NCBI GenBank assembly: GCA_023079485.1
Contig: CM041090.1
Coordinates: 9,174,519-9,238,518 of the forward strand
DNA length: 64,000 nt
From: Archilochus colubris
Taxonomy: Eukaryota > Chordata > Aves > Apodiformes > Trochilidae
Direction: 5' to 3'
A model generated the notes under the pieces. That model saw only the letters and a program-made list of their open reading frames with translations. It made no database searches and was not told the origin of the DNA. Shown one piece after another: positions 1 through 10,880 of the stretch (within the stretch, counting starts at the first letter, position 1; the number at the start of each line of letters is the position of its first letter). Position numbers and translations under genes: made by a program.

Positions 1-206
1 AGAAAGAATTTCTTCACGGAGAGGGTGATTAGGCTATGGAATGGACTGCCCGGGGAGGTGGTAGATTCTCCGTCCCTGGAGACATTTAAAAAAAGACTGG
101 ATGTGGCACTCAGTGCCATGGTCTAGCAACTGCTCCGGTGGGTCAAGGGTTGGACTAGATGATCTCTGAGGTCCCTTCCAACCCGGCTAATTCTATGATT
201 CTATGA
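1..206 (+). mobile_element. CR1 LINE 3' end, cut by window start
   Basis: This is the last part of a CR1 retrotransposon read on the plus strand. It opens inside the C-terminal coding part of ORF2 (the stretch encoding residues like [34 protein letters not shown]), runs through the conserved untranslated segment that ends in a 'gtcccttccaaccc' type motif, and terminates in two copies of the 8-bp CR1 tail unit (attctatg). The element continues to the left of the window. Similarity to the other CR1 copies in this window makes the call secure; the subfamily is not assigned. Confidence 0.93.
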
Positions 207-1389
207 ACACTTCCTTTTCTAGATAACCTAAAGTTTGAAACCAGTCAAATCTACTTATATATTTTTCCACAAAAAACAGACTGCATGTTGTGCCTTCGTT
301 CTCCAGCTCTAATAACCTGAACTTCAAAAATTATTATTCTAGATCACGGAATATGAGGAAAAAAATCTTAGACCTTAGATTTTATTTTGATTTTCTGTCA
401 CCCAGAAGGACCAGAAACTGGTCTTCCTATTAACACAGAACACATGACTCAGAAATACCTTTTCAGTCTTAATCATATATGGGAAAAAGTAATTTCATTT
501 ACTGTTTCACAATTGAACGAAGACAGAAAATTTGGCTAAAAGTAGCTGACATTATCATCTTGCTTTTTAAAAGAAATAAAAATATGAACCAAAGACTGAA
601 CTTAACGTACTCATCATTGAAGAGGTAGAACTGAGAGATACCAGCCTAAGATATCCCATGCATTTCTCTTTAACCTTTGGAACCCAAAACATTTTTCCAA
701 AATGTAACCACACAATATTCATAAAATTATATAAAGAAAACCCTAACTCCAATTTCCCTGTTGGAATTATGTGCAATTTCAGACCTTTACAGTATATAGA
801 CCACTCTAAATACCCAGCAAGTCAGGCAGAAGCAGCATTGTACAAGTTTGACATGATTTGCCTTGTGCCACTGACACCTCCCAGCCCCAGCCAAAGGCAG
901 CAGGCATTCCATCTGCTCAGTCCTCAGCAGATTGATTAGGAGGAACCACAGCACAAGAACTAATGAAACTGAGGAAAATATTTGTACAAAATGGTCTTAT
1001 CCATAGAATGGGCAGATCTGGGTCACTGCTGAGATCAGTGACTCATCTGGATTTCTAGTTTGCTGTGAAATACTTTTGGATAAAAATTCATACTCAGAAA
1101 AGGGATGATAGATTAGTATTAGTAAATATGAATGAGGAAATCAGGACATAGTTGAGAAATTTGCTGGCTAGTAACAAATTGAAAGAAAGGAAAGACAGAG
1201 GTCATGGGTTTGGTTTGGTTTGGATTTTTTTTCTTTTCTTAGTGAATAAAAAAACCCCCACAGCTATTTGTCTAATATTATGAAAAAGCAATTCTGTGAT
1301 TGTCATGCAGCTGTTGCATTACCCTCACACATTCTCAAGAATATCAGATTCCATTTGTGTTCTACATCTTTCACAGAGAGCGATGGAGG
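207..1389. other. AT-rich unique DNA, no gene seen
   Basis: No coding frame, RNA gene or repeat family is recognised here. There is a short tttgg repeat near 1208-1222. Small open frames are compatible with chance. Confidence 0.6.
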
Positions 1390-1890
1390 ACTTCATGGAA
1401 TGTTCTCTTTTGGGCCCCTCACCACATGAAGGTCATTGAGGTGCTGGACATTGTCCACAGAGGGGCAATGAAGCTGGAGAAAGGTCTGGAGAACAAATCT
1501 GATGAGAAGTGCCTGAGGGAACTGGGGCTGTGAAGCCTGGAGAAAAGGAGGCTGAGGGAAGACCTTACCACTCTCAGCAACTTCCTTTCAGGCAGCTGTA
1601 GCAAGGTGGGGTTTGATCTCCTAAGTAACTTGTGACAGAACAAGAGAAAATGGTTTGTACCAGGGGAGGTTTATACTGGATACTAGGAGAAATTTCTTTA
1701 CCAAAAGGGTTGTCAGGCACTAGAATACACTGCCTAGGGATGTGGTTGTGTCACTATCCCTGGAGAGGTTTAAAAGGTGTGTAGATGCAATGCTTAGGGA
1801 CATGGTTTAGTGGTAGACTTGGCAGTGCTGGGGTAACAGTTGGACTTGGTGATGTTACAGGTCTTATCCAACTAAAATAATTCTATGACC
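1390..1890 (+). mobile_element. Old degraded CR1 LINE fragment
   Basis: This is a diverged plus-strand CR1 3' fragment. In one frame at 1420-1535 the translation still follows CR1 ORF2 (HIEVLDIVHRGAMKLEKGLENK..RELGL), after which an in-frame stop and indels break it. The later part matches the C-terminal segment (rrnfftkrvv..leynclgmvv..slerf) and the untranslated tail, ending in a single ttctatga. High divergence from the younger copies in this window marks it as an old insertion, probably of a different CR1 subfamily. The 5' boundary is approximate. Confidence 0.85.
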
Positions 1891-3019
1891 CTAAAAGAAG
1901 TACCTTACTGTTAATGTACACTCATACATGTCCTTGCCAGTCCAGTTTCTGCTGATTAAATTTTATGCCTTTGAGCCCAGAAATGATTTATTAATACTGG
2001 TGTAGCCAAGACAGTCCTTCTGGAACCACAGAATGATAGATTTTAGTAAGTTCAACAAAACTAAAGCCCCATTATTCCTAACAAGAAATAACTGAATTCT
2101 TGAACAACTGACTGAGGCAGATACTGAAAATAATAAATCTCCCAGTCTATGGGATCATGTGTATATTCTGTTTCACACAATCTATTTTGGCATCCAATAA
2201 AAGACAAATTTTACATGGTAAGAAATCCCTTAATTAGGTTAGTGATAGAGAAAGCAACCCCAGTGCATTGCTGTAAGCAGCAATGTGTGAATTTCCTATT
2301 CAACACTGCAACAGTGGTCTTGTTATTTGGCTTACTTACATAATTAGTAGTAAAATTACAGGGTTTTTTCTTTAACATACAGTAGTTACTCTTTACGGGT
2401 CTGGATTCCGAACAAAAATATTTCCCTTAGACTTTGAGTAATGCTTTCTTCAGGTGAGCTCTGGCAAATGCCATAAAAATTATAAATCTGGAAGCCTAGG
2501 AAGTATAGAAAAGGGAAGGAAATTACCTCAGTTTGGCATGAGGTACAATGTTACTTTCTTTAAATAAAATGTATCCTCTGTCCTTAGGAACCCCTCACAG
2601 GCTAATTTAACATTTCATTGTACTCTGGCACTTACCCTTTCTGTTTCCAGGCACACACAAGGCAGCTGATATTATGGTATCTGGAGTAACAAAGAGCCTA
2701 TGTTTACACACATCATTTTTCACTTCTTTCAGAACACGTGGTAGACTGGCACCTGATTTAATAATAAATGCTTTTTTACTTAAAAAAGCAAACCAGCACA
2801 ATATAGAATGTTCATTGGTAACAAGACTGTAGGTAAATATAGGGGATATCATACACTTGTCACTACAACTGCAACTTGCTGTATTGCCACATTAGCTACT
2901 TTTTTCCCCCTCAGCTTATCTTATCTAAGCAAGCAGAAGAACCTACCTTAGAAAAAAGCTTCTTGGGAACTAGAGCCCTGGAAGAATATTCTTAAAAGTG
3001 CCTTTTTCTATGATACAGG
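1891..3019. other. AT-rich unique DNA, no gene seen
   Basis: Nothing recognisable. An 81-codon open frame on the minus strand (2607-2852) has no motif and no family resemblance that I can see. Confidence 0.55.
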
Positions 3020-3415
3020 CTAAAGAGCTAGGGGTGTTCAGCCTGGAGAAGAGAAGGCTCTGAGTAGATCTCACAGAAGCCTTGCAGTATCTGGAGGGGG
3101 CCTACAGGAAAGCTTGGAAGGGACTTTTTACAAGGGTATGTAGCTAGAGAACAAGGGGGCATAGTTTCAAACAGAAAGAGGGTTGATTTAGGTTAGACAT
3201 TAGGAAAAAATTCTTCCCTGTGAGCGTGGTGAGAGACTGGAATGGGTTGTTCAGGAAGGTTGTGGCTGCCCCCTCCCTGGAAGTGTTGAAGGGCAGGATA
3301 TTTGGGTCCTTGAGCAACCTGGTCTAGTGGGAGGTGTCCCTGCCTCTGGCAGGGGGGTTGAAACTGAATGATCTTTAAGGTCCCTTCCAAACCAAACTAT
3401 TCTATGATTCTATGA
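3020..3415 (+). mobile_element. CR1 LINE 3' fragment
   Basis: A plus-strand CR1 tail of about 400 bp. It covers the last coding part of ORF2 ([15 protein letters not shown] segment, then RKKFFPVSVVRDWNGLFRKVV-like segment with several lesions) and the untranslated end with 'tggcaggggggttg' and 'gtcccttccaa', finishing in ctatgattctatgat. Truncated at the 5' side, as is usual for CR1. Confidence 0.9.
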
Positions 3416-3753
3416 TAGAAGACATAGGTAAAAAAGTGTAAAAGTTATTAACACCAGTTACTGTAACTGTACATCAAACAGAACTTAAAATTTGATCTGA
3501 GATTACAAACATGGTGTTAGGGATCCACTAGTCTGATTTTTAATATTTCTAAGAGGGATTAATAATCAAAAAATCACATGTAAAGCCAGTTAAAAACTAC
3601 TTAACTCATAGTCCTAAAATTGTAGTCATCCCCCAGTGTGTATTTTTAAGAAGGTTTTGAATGATGATAGATCATTGCTAAATACTGTTAAATAGCCTTC
3701 ATAACTTATCTGAAGAAAAGACAAAATGATATCCAGGGAAGTTCAAAAAAGAA

Positions 3754-3804
3754 AGATACAAAGACAGAATAGATACAAAGACAGAATAGATACAAAGACA
3801 GAAA
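3754..3804 (+). repeat. 17-bp tandem repeat, three copies
   Basis: The unit agatacaaagacagaat is present three times head to tail at 3754-3770, 3771-3787 and 3788-3804; the last copy differs at its final base. A minisatellite seed of this size is likely to be polymorphic. No function is implied. Confidence 0.9.
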
Positions 3805-4821
3805 GACAGATACTGCAAAAGTCAGGTATGTGGAAGATAACAAGACACTTACATGGGGTACTCTGCATGGTTTTCTCAATCTACCATATAGGAATTGTGT
3901 GGTTAAGTACACGGCCAAATGGAAACATACAGACATAGTAAAGAAGGCAGATAGTCCTGTCTCACAGGACAGGGACTGTGACCTGGAATGTATGCTGAAA
4001 TAGTCATGGTAGAAAGCTAAATGACCTTGGACTTCCATTGTGCTTTTCACATTTTAAAATGAATGATGGAAGAATGCACTTCCAGAAGACTGAATATGAT
4101 CGAAGACCTCAATATTTTATCTTTTAGTAAAAGACTTAAGAAGTTGCATCTCTAAATGATGCACAGGAAGATTAAAGCCAATTCTGGTATTTTTATGCCA
4201 CCAGGAAATGGAGAATTAAAGTGTCCTTTAAATAAACACAGAGGCAAAAACTAGCCAGTAACAAAGATTAAATTACATCCAAATGAGCAACCTTGCATCA
4301 ATACTAATTTCTGTGTGCTTAGTTTTTATAGACTCTTACACTTGTATCCTCTCAGGAAGCCAACTACCACCTTCCATTGTTTGGAGTAAAGAGAGGTTGA
4401 TGTTGTTCCAGTCCATATCAGACAAAACCAGAGGAACTGCTCATCCATCCATTTTTCATTAAACATTCACAGGCTGCAATGTACAGACCACTCTGGGAAA
4501 ACGCTTCAATACTTGTTCTCAGAAGTCTGAGGTGGGTTCTCCAGCCATGCGGAGTCTGAATTCATTTCTCTAACCTGCCATTCTGTAAGAACAGTAGCTT
4601 AACCTACAAAAGGAACTAGAGAGGGTCTGAAATGTCAGGAGTAAACACTAAATTTCCTAATCTTTTATTTCAAACTCTTTCTCAAATCTCTGCCTTCATA
4701 CCTGTGAAATCTCCAAGAGTCCATCATGCATTTCCAAGTGACAGTTGAGGTCATGAGTCAAGAAGGAATCAGGCTGCAATCAGGTTCAAGAGGTGCTTGA
4801 CACAGGATCAAATCCATTTCT

Positions 4822-4843
4822 AAAAAAAAAAAAAAAAAAAAAA
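4822..4843 (+). repeat. Poly-A tract (22 A)
   Basis: A run of 22 adenines. No retroposed gene body is recognisable immediately upstream, so it is recorded as a homopolymer only. Confidence 0.9.
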
Positions 4844-5027
4844 GAGGTTCTTCTTTGTTTCTCATTGACTGGGTTAAACAGCCACCAAGCACATATATGC
4901 ATGAGCAATGTGCCTAATCCTGTCCTTTCTGATTTGGGATTCAGGTGCCTCCACAGCCTGACAAAGTGTCTCTGTGTAACTCTTAACCCTTATAACTCCA
5001 TGGATTCAAATTAGAGGTGGGTAGATA

Positions 5028-5244
5028 TAGCTTAGATGTGAAGAAGTTCTTCACCGTGAGGGTGGTGAAACACTGGGACAGTTGTCCAGAGAGGTGGTGG
5101 AAGCCCTGGAAATTTTTGAAGCCAGGCTGGGTAGAGCTCTGAGCAATTGATCTGGTGGGAGGTGTCCCTGCCCATGGCAGGGGGGTTGGAACTGGATGAT
5201 CTTAAAGGTCCCTTCCAACCTTGAGGATTCTGTGATTCTATGAT
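5028..5244 (+). mobile_element. CR1 LINE 3' fragment
   Basis: A short plus-strand CR1 tail. It begins in the C-terminal ORF2 segment (kkffTVRVVkhWdsCpErWW-like, disrupted) and carries the untranslated end with the 'tgcccatggcaggggggttggaactggatgatctt' block and gtcccttccaacc, ending in gattctgtgattctatgat. The 'tggcaggggggttgg' block is shared with the copies at 3020 and 60500, suggesting one CR1 subfamily. Confidence 0.92.
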
Positions 5245-8200
5245 TTGGTTTTTCATTCCATGGCATTGACCAAGGTTTACCCAACCTGCCTGACAGTAGG
5301 AGCATTGTAGAATTCTTGCATCTGACATTCTGAATTAATCTGTGCCAAAGGCCCTGGCCCAGCCAGCTTTCCCCTGAAGCAAAATCTGAAAGGAAAGACA
5401 GGCAAGTAATGGAGGCACAAATTCCGTGTTGCTCAGAAGTTGTTCTTTAGAGATACAGTAGGAGACCACATTTAATTACACTCCTACATTGAAAAGGGGA
5501 TTGAAAAGGGGTATGAGCTTAGCTTGTTTAGACATCCAGGCAGTATCCTCACCTGCAGAATATTCCAATGATACACCTGTTAGAACTTCTCAAGCCAAAG
5601 CACTCTTATTTTTTGCATAAATTATGAAATGCATTCTAAGAGCAGAATGACTCTAAAGCTTATTAACAGGACTCTCTCCCCAGCTTTTCCAAGCAGAGTT
5701 GAGTTGGCTTTCCATGCTTAGGCATCTCAGAACACATGAACTGTGAAAGGCCCCGGATGCCTACCCTAAGAAAAAGTAATTCGAAAAACATCCTTTTTAT
5801 GGACCCCTCCTTTATTGGTAATATGTCAATATACAAATTTGATATAGAATAGATTGGATCCATTACTCTTTTTAAATTAGACTTGAAACAAATTAAAAGT
5901 TCCTGTTCTTCTAATTACTATCACACTACCTAGTAATGCCTCGTGTCTAATTTTCCTATGAAGCAAAAGTCACCTTCCTCTGAACTCCTCACTTGTCTAT
6001 GCAGTCAAAAACACTCCAGTGTAGAGTTGTTCTGACAAACTATGTTGAGAACATATGTGCTGTAATTTCACTGAATCACTAGTGCAGGGCAGAGTGCTGG
6101 CTAAGCCCAAAGGTTTATCAAAACACAGTGATAAAACCCAGATGGGATCTTAGCTTTTCATGCTCTCTATTTTGCTAATGTCTCCAAAACCACTTGTGGG
6201 ATTTTTGTTGGGTGTTTTTTTCCTTCCCTCCCCCTTCCACAGATTCAAAGTAAATTGGTCTGGCTTCTGGTGCCTGGCACAGTGGCACGTTTCTTCTCAA
6301 CAACTGTAAGCCTGTCTGAAAAACAGAACAACATCTTTGAGATGGGGTGTTTATATGGGCAACATTCAACCACTGCAGTGAATGTGGCCCCACCTTCAAA
6401 GAGATTCCAGAGCACTGCTCACCTGATGAAAGCATTAACTGTTTTTGGTTGACTTGATTTACATGGAAGCAGCCAGCTCATTAGCTGAGCTGAACCCAAA
6501 GAAGTAAAATACAGATGTTTTGCTAGCTTCTTGATGTTGCTGCAGCTTTCCTCAGTAGGAGGAACAAAGTAGGAGTACAAAGAGAGCAGTGATAAGGCTT
6601 TACAGAATCCCTCAGCACCTAAAGGAGAGAAAGCTGTTGAAAAGATTTACATCAGGGTTACTAGGGTCAAAGAAGTTTAATGTAACCCAATCTTAGTGGT
6701 TAATATATAGGGTTGCACTTTGCACTGGATATAGGACTGCATTATATCCATATTTAACAGAAGCAATAACTTAATATGACCAAGGAGTAAATGGAGGGCT
6801 TGGCATTCATGTACTGCTTCCTAAGAAACCAATGTTTTTTTAAAGTTCTTTAGATTTCTAATCTACAAATAAAGATATGCCTAATTAGTTGCATAATCAA
6901 GGCATCTCCCCTCAGAATAGTCTTTCAAACAGTAAACTCAGGTAAGTCAGATGTCTCTGGTCCTGGAGAAAATTCTTCTGTCTCAGTTGCTTTTCAGACA
7001 CTGTTCTTTCCTTGAGCAAGATTTAAAATAGTCTAATGAACATGGAATAAAGTATTCAAAGTATGCAAAAAAAAATGCTGCAGCCAAATGAAAATGGATA
7101 AATTTTAATGAATGGAATGTTAGACTCTGCTCATAACTAATATGGAAAATGTTTCATACTCATCACTTCTTCAGTGTGAAAGATATTTTCTGCTGTCTTT
7201 CACTCATGATTCTAAATAAAATTGCACCTCAACATCATTTCTCAGCTAGAAGGCATAATAGGAGCTCCCTATTATAGTTGCTTTTTTTGGCTTGTAATCA
7301 AATCCTCACCATAGTCATAACAGCTAAAGATTAACCAACCTGCTTTTCCTCAGTTCATTAATTTAGATACTTTCTCATATAATCTGTCTGTGTGGAATAT
7401 GAGGATCTTTATTCCTGTTACAAAAGATCATATAATCTTTAGCTAAACATACATTAAGGGTATAACACCTTCACTAGTCTATAACAAAATGCCTCACTCA
7501 TCACTTTGCTTTTGTTTCTTATATTCTTTTTTATATTTTTATGCTTTTCAAATATTTGCCTCATACATTTGGACACTGGAAATACCTTCTTTCCTCTCTT
7601 TTTTGTCATCTCTTTATACACTTCTGCATCTTCCTTTTTTAGTTATATACTATATATACTTAGGAATATACTTCCTTAGATGATACTTAGATGATCTTTT
7701 AGATTAGAATTATGTTTATCTTCTATTTGTAAATAGTTTTTTCCCATTATTGCCCTTTTATTGATTTAGAAGATAACAAAATTATTATTATAATGTAATG
7801 TGAATCATATTTCTTTATGCATATGTTTAAGTATATTCAGTTATAACCATGCACTAAATTTTAATGGTTTCTGCTTCTGTTTGGAGGTCTTTATGGGCAT
7901 GTTCTCTTACAAAGTTGAGTAGCAAATGAGAATTTCACTTGCAGAATTCATTACTTGCAGAAGAATTTCTGTCTATGAGTATCCAGCATTAGTAAAATAA
8001 AAATGAGAACAGGTAGATGGTTAAGGAAGGAAATGGGAAGCCTGAGAAAACAAAGAACGGAGTACATCTATGATTTGTGATAAGCATGGTATACCCAAAA
8101 GCCTTGTTTTCCCACTTTTAAAGACAAGCAGTTTTTAAAAGGTCAGTGTCAATTATTCATTTCTAGTGACAGAAGAAAATGATGACCAGGTAAAAAACAC

Positions 8201-9432
8201 TTTAGACCCTGAAATTCAACTCCCAAATAGGCTATGCAACTGTGGCCTTATTACTGCTTTTCAGATTTTACATTCAGTGCATTTAGCCAGCAGTATGATT
8301 GTCATAACAGGATACTGTGCAGTCCTGTGTGAGAAACCATTTGCTTTGTCCTGACAAATATTCCTCCAGTCCTGGATGCTCAACATAATAATTTTGTACT
8401 ATCAAATTCCAAGAAAGGAAATGTAATTTTCCAGTATTAATACAGACTAGCTGTACTATGTCTCTTATTAAAGTGCAGACCATTTAGTTTCCAGAAGACA
8501 GTTTACTCAGAGTCTAACCTACATAGATAAATTACTTGATTTTAGAAAAGTAAATATACATATTAAGGTGGTTAATCTGGCAGCTAGTTACTTATGGCAG
8601 GCAGTAGTAAGAAATACCCACGTCTTCATCTTCACACTCACGTTGAGTTTTTAAGCACATGATTTGCCAGCCAGTTTCAATGTGCTGCAGAATCTTCACA
8701 AGTAATTTTTTTACTTGATATCTTTAAGGAAAAGCCAAAAATAACTTCTTCACTTAGCTTATAGCAACTAATATGCCAGTAGCAAGTTCAATAGCAGAGT
8801 CCTCACACACCTCATAGCATCCAAGCTCAGAAAAGGACAGGAAGAGAGCTGTAGAAGCAGTATTAGCTCTGTTGTAGTGTAGATTCCTTTTGAAATTTAA
8901 AGTTCCTTTTCCTATCTGAATTTTACCAGCTATAATTATTTTAGTAGTGAAGTTCCTTTTATTAGCTGTTTAAAAAATTCTCTATCTGAAAAGAAAAACT
9001 GGACTGAATTTTCTCTTCCTTTAATTTTGGAGACAGTCCTCTGCAAGTGCTATAGATCTAATGTCAGGTGGATTAGAACTACGTGCACAGATGTCGCACT
9101 CTGCAGGTGTGTAGAGGATCCCTCTCCTGCATGTTCTGCAGTCTCTCCAAAACAACTTCCATGGTATTGCAGAAGCCACCACTTAATGTCTTACATTCTT
9201 TGCCTAGGTCAATACTTGGCGATTTGTGGATGGGAAGTGGCCAAACCAGCCTTCTGTTTCTCAGCATCAGAGATAAGGGATCTGCAAACAGGGAATTTCT
9301 GGCATTTCTCTAGCATAGAGGAGATCAAGTATTTCTTCAAGAGATACAAAGACTTTCTCTGATGTTATTCCATCTGGGGGTAAATCCAGAGAATAACTAT
9401 TGTTACATTTCTATCTAAATGTGAAAGAATAT
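5245..9432. other. AT-rich unique DNA, no gene seen
   Basis: No gene, RNA or interspersed repeat recognised. A 12-bp unit attgaaaagggg occurs twice near 5489-5512. Base composition rises in GC at about 9030-9300, where overlapping short frames exist on both strands, but none shows a known domain and the flanks have no convincing splice signals. Confidence 0.5.
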
Positions 9433-10412
9433 TAATCACAGAATCCCAGACAGAATTATCTGGGTTGGAAAGGGACTCTGGGATCATCAAGTCCAACCCT
9501 TGCCCAAAACCACCCTGGTTCCCAGACCATGGCACTGAGTGCCACATCAGCCTCTTCTTAAAAACCTCCAGAGATAGAGAATCCACCACCTCCCTGGGCA
9601 GCCCATTCCAATGTCTGATCACCCTCTCTGTAAAGAATTTTCTTCTAATATTCAACCTAAACCTCCCCTGCCAGAGCTTAAGAAGTCCATGCCCTCTTGT
9701 CTTACTGGTAGCTGCTTGGGAGAAGAGACCGACCCCCCCCGGCTACACCCTCCTTTCAGGGAGTTGTAGAGAGTGATGAGGTCTCCCCTGAGCCTCCTCT
9801 TCTCCAGACTGAACACCCCCAGCTCCCTCAGCCCTTCCTCACAGGACTTGTGCTGGATCCCTTCACAGCCTCCTTGCTCTTCTCTGGACCTGCTGCAGCA
9901 CCTCAATCTCCTTCCTGAACTGAGGGGCCCAGAACTGGACACAGGACTCGAGGTGTGGCCTCACCAGCGCTGAGTACAGGGGCAGAATCCCTTCCCTGGA
10001 CCTGCTGGCCACGCTGTTCCTGATCCAGCCCAGGATGCCATTGGCCTTCTTGGCCACCTGGGCACACTGCTGGCTCATTTTCAGCTTCCTGTCAATCCAG
10101 ACTCCCAGGTCTCTTTCTGCCTGGCTGCTCTCCAACCACTCTGTGCCCAGCCTGGAGCTCCCCATGGGGTTCTTGTGGCCAAAGTGCAGGACCCAGCACT
10201 TGGCCTTGTTGAACCTCATCCCATTGGAATCAGCCCAACTCTCCAGTCTGTCCAGGTCCCTCTGCAGAGCCCTCCTGCCTTCCAGCTGATCCACACTTCC
10301 CCCCAACTTAGTGTTGTCTGTGAATTTGCTAATGGTGGACTCAATCCCCTCATCTAAATCCTCAGTGAAGATATTAAACAGAACTGGGCCCAGCACTGAT
10401 CCTTGGGGTCAC
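9433..10412 (-). mobile_element. CR1 LINE, 1 kb 3' part
   Basis: A minus-strand CR1 copy. Reading on the minus strand it starts in the reverse-transcriptase domain just at the motif-B block ([11 protein letters not shown]), passes the metal-binding motif, the thumb region and the C-terminal region, and ends at about 9433 in the tail (gattctgtgat form). Sequence is close to the copy at 54605-55813 over most of its length, so both belong to the same or sister subfamilies. The C-rich tract at 9734-9741 disturbs the frame. The upstream part of ORF2 is missing by 5' truncation. Confidence 0.93.
9863..10396 (-). pseudogene. CR1 ORF2 reverse-transcriptase remnant (catalytic motif lost)
   Basis: This 177-codon open frame lies inside the CR1 copy and encodes the second half of the reverse-transcriptase domain plus the following connection region. 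Residues 1-10 are the end of motif B ([10 protein letters not shown]). The catalytic FADD box, which in active CR1 holds two metal-binding aspartates, here reads FTDN (residues 25-28), so the second aspartate is an asparagine. The frame remains open through the [12 protein letters not shown] segment, where two other copies in this window are frameshifted. It cannot encode an active enzyme because the fingers and first palm motif are absent and the FADD motif is mutated. Confidence 0.9.
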
Positions 10413-10880
10413 ATATGGGTCCAGGGTCCCATACCTCTTCTTTAAGGGCACCCAGGGGTAGTGATGGGAGTCAGGAGGGGATTCTTTTACCTCTCCAGTC
10501 AGAGCCTTGTTTCCATTCCCTTCATCTACCTAGTTTGCTCCATCTGCCTGTTGGCAGGAGGGGCCGGGGGGCTTCACCATCTCCTGCTAAACTTCTTTTG
10601 GGGCCGGAAGGGTGCAACTCCACCAGTTTCCCTTTCACTTTCCCTAATGCTTCTCAGCCTCTCCACCTCTTTTTCTTGAGCTGTGTCCCTAGACACAGCA
10701 GATTATTCACCTGCTCACATTCTACACAGACAGCACACCCACTGCCCTCTGCTAGAGCCGGGATCAAACTCTGCACAGCCAGAGACCTCAGCAGCTGCAT
10801 GTCTCAGTGTCCTTCTTGGGGGGTTAACACAGCCCTTGTGGCAATAGCAGCAACAACTTTCTACTTTTGAAAACCACTGT
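10413..10880. other. GC-rich block of unknown origin
   Basis: Directly beside the 5' truncation point of the CR1 copy is about 470 bp that is much richer in G and C than the flanking DNA. It has a 155-codon open frame on the plus strand (10403-10870) with no recognised domain and a proline/serine/leucine-rich content typical of non-coding GC-rich DNA. It could be an unclassified repeat or part of an old LTR. It contains a CTCF-like motif at 10742-10755. It is followed by an A-rich stretch (10902-10950). Confidence 0.45.
10742..10755 (-). promoter_or_regulatory. CTCF-like motif
   Basis: On the minus strand this reads CTAGCAGAGGGCAG, which matches the CTCF core consensus CCASYAGRKGGCRS at 13 of 14 positions. 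CTCF is the vertebrate insulator and loop-anchor protein. One motif match in 64 kb is suggestive only; binding is not shown. Confidence 0.4.

Larger units (their letters stand above)
3416..5027. other. Unique DNA with small repeats
   Basis: No gene seen. It holds a three-copy 17-bp tandem repeat (3754-3804), a 7-bp inverted repeat with 3-base loop (3954-3970) and a 22-base A tract (4822-4843). Confidence 0.6.

Noticed and set aside
3754..3804. Possible CRISPR-like array
   Set aside because: Units are contiguous with no spacers, and the host is a vertebrate; it is a small tandem repeat.
3706..4050. 114-codon minus-strand frame rich in hydrophobic residues, like a membrane protein
   Set aside because: Its repetitive part is the 17-bp tandem repeat read in reverse. 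No start context, splice signals or homologue recognised.
4822..4843. Poly-A tract as the tail of a processed pseudogene
   Set aside because: No recognisable gene body precedes it and no flanking duplication was found.
9027..9362. Possible exon (111-codon frame) in a locally GC-richer stretch
   Set aside because: Cys-rich reading with no known domain, overlapping frames on both strands, and no convincing acceptor/donor pair at its edges.
10755..10772. Minus strand reads AGAGTTTGATCCCGGCTC, nearly the 5' end of bacterial 16S rRNA
   Set aside because: The match stops after 18 bases; nothing on either side resembles rRNA. Chance similarity or contamination of a few bases is not supported by the continuous eukaryotic context.
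10403..10870. 155-codon plus-strand frame in GC-rich DNA
   Set aside because: No domain, low-complexity composition, and it starts inside the CR1 remnant; likely a chance frame.
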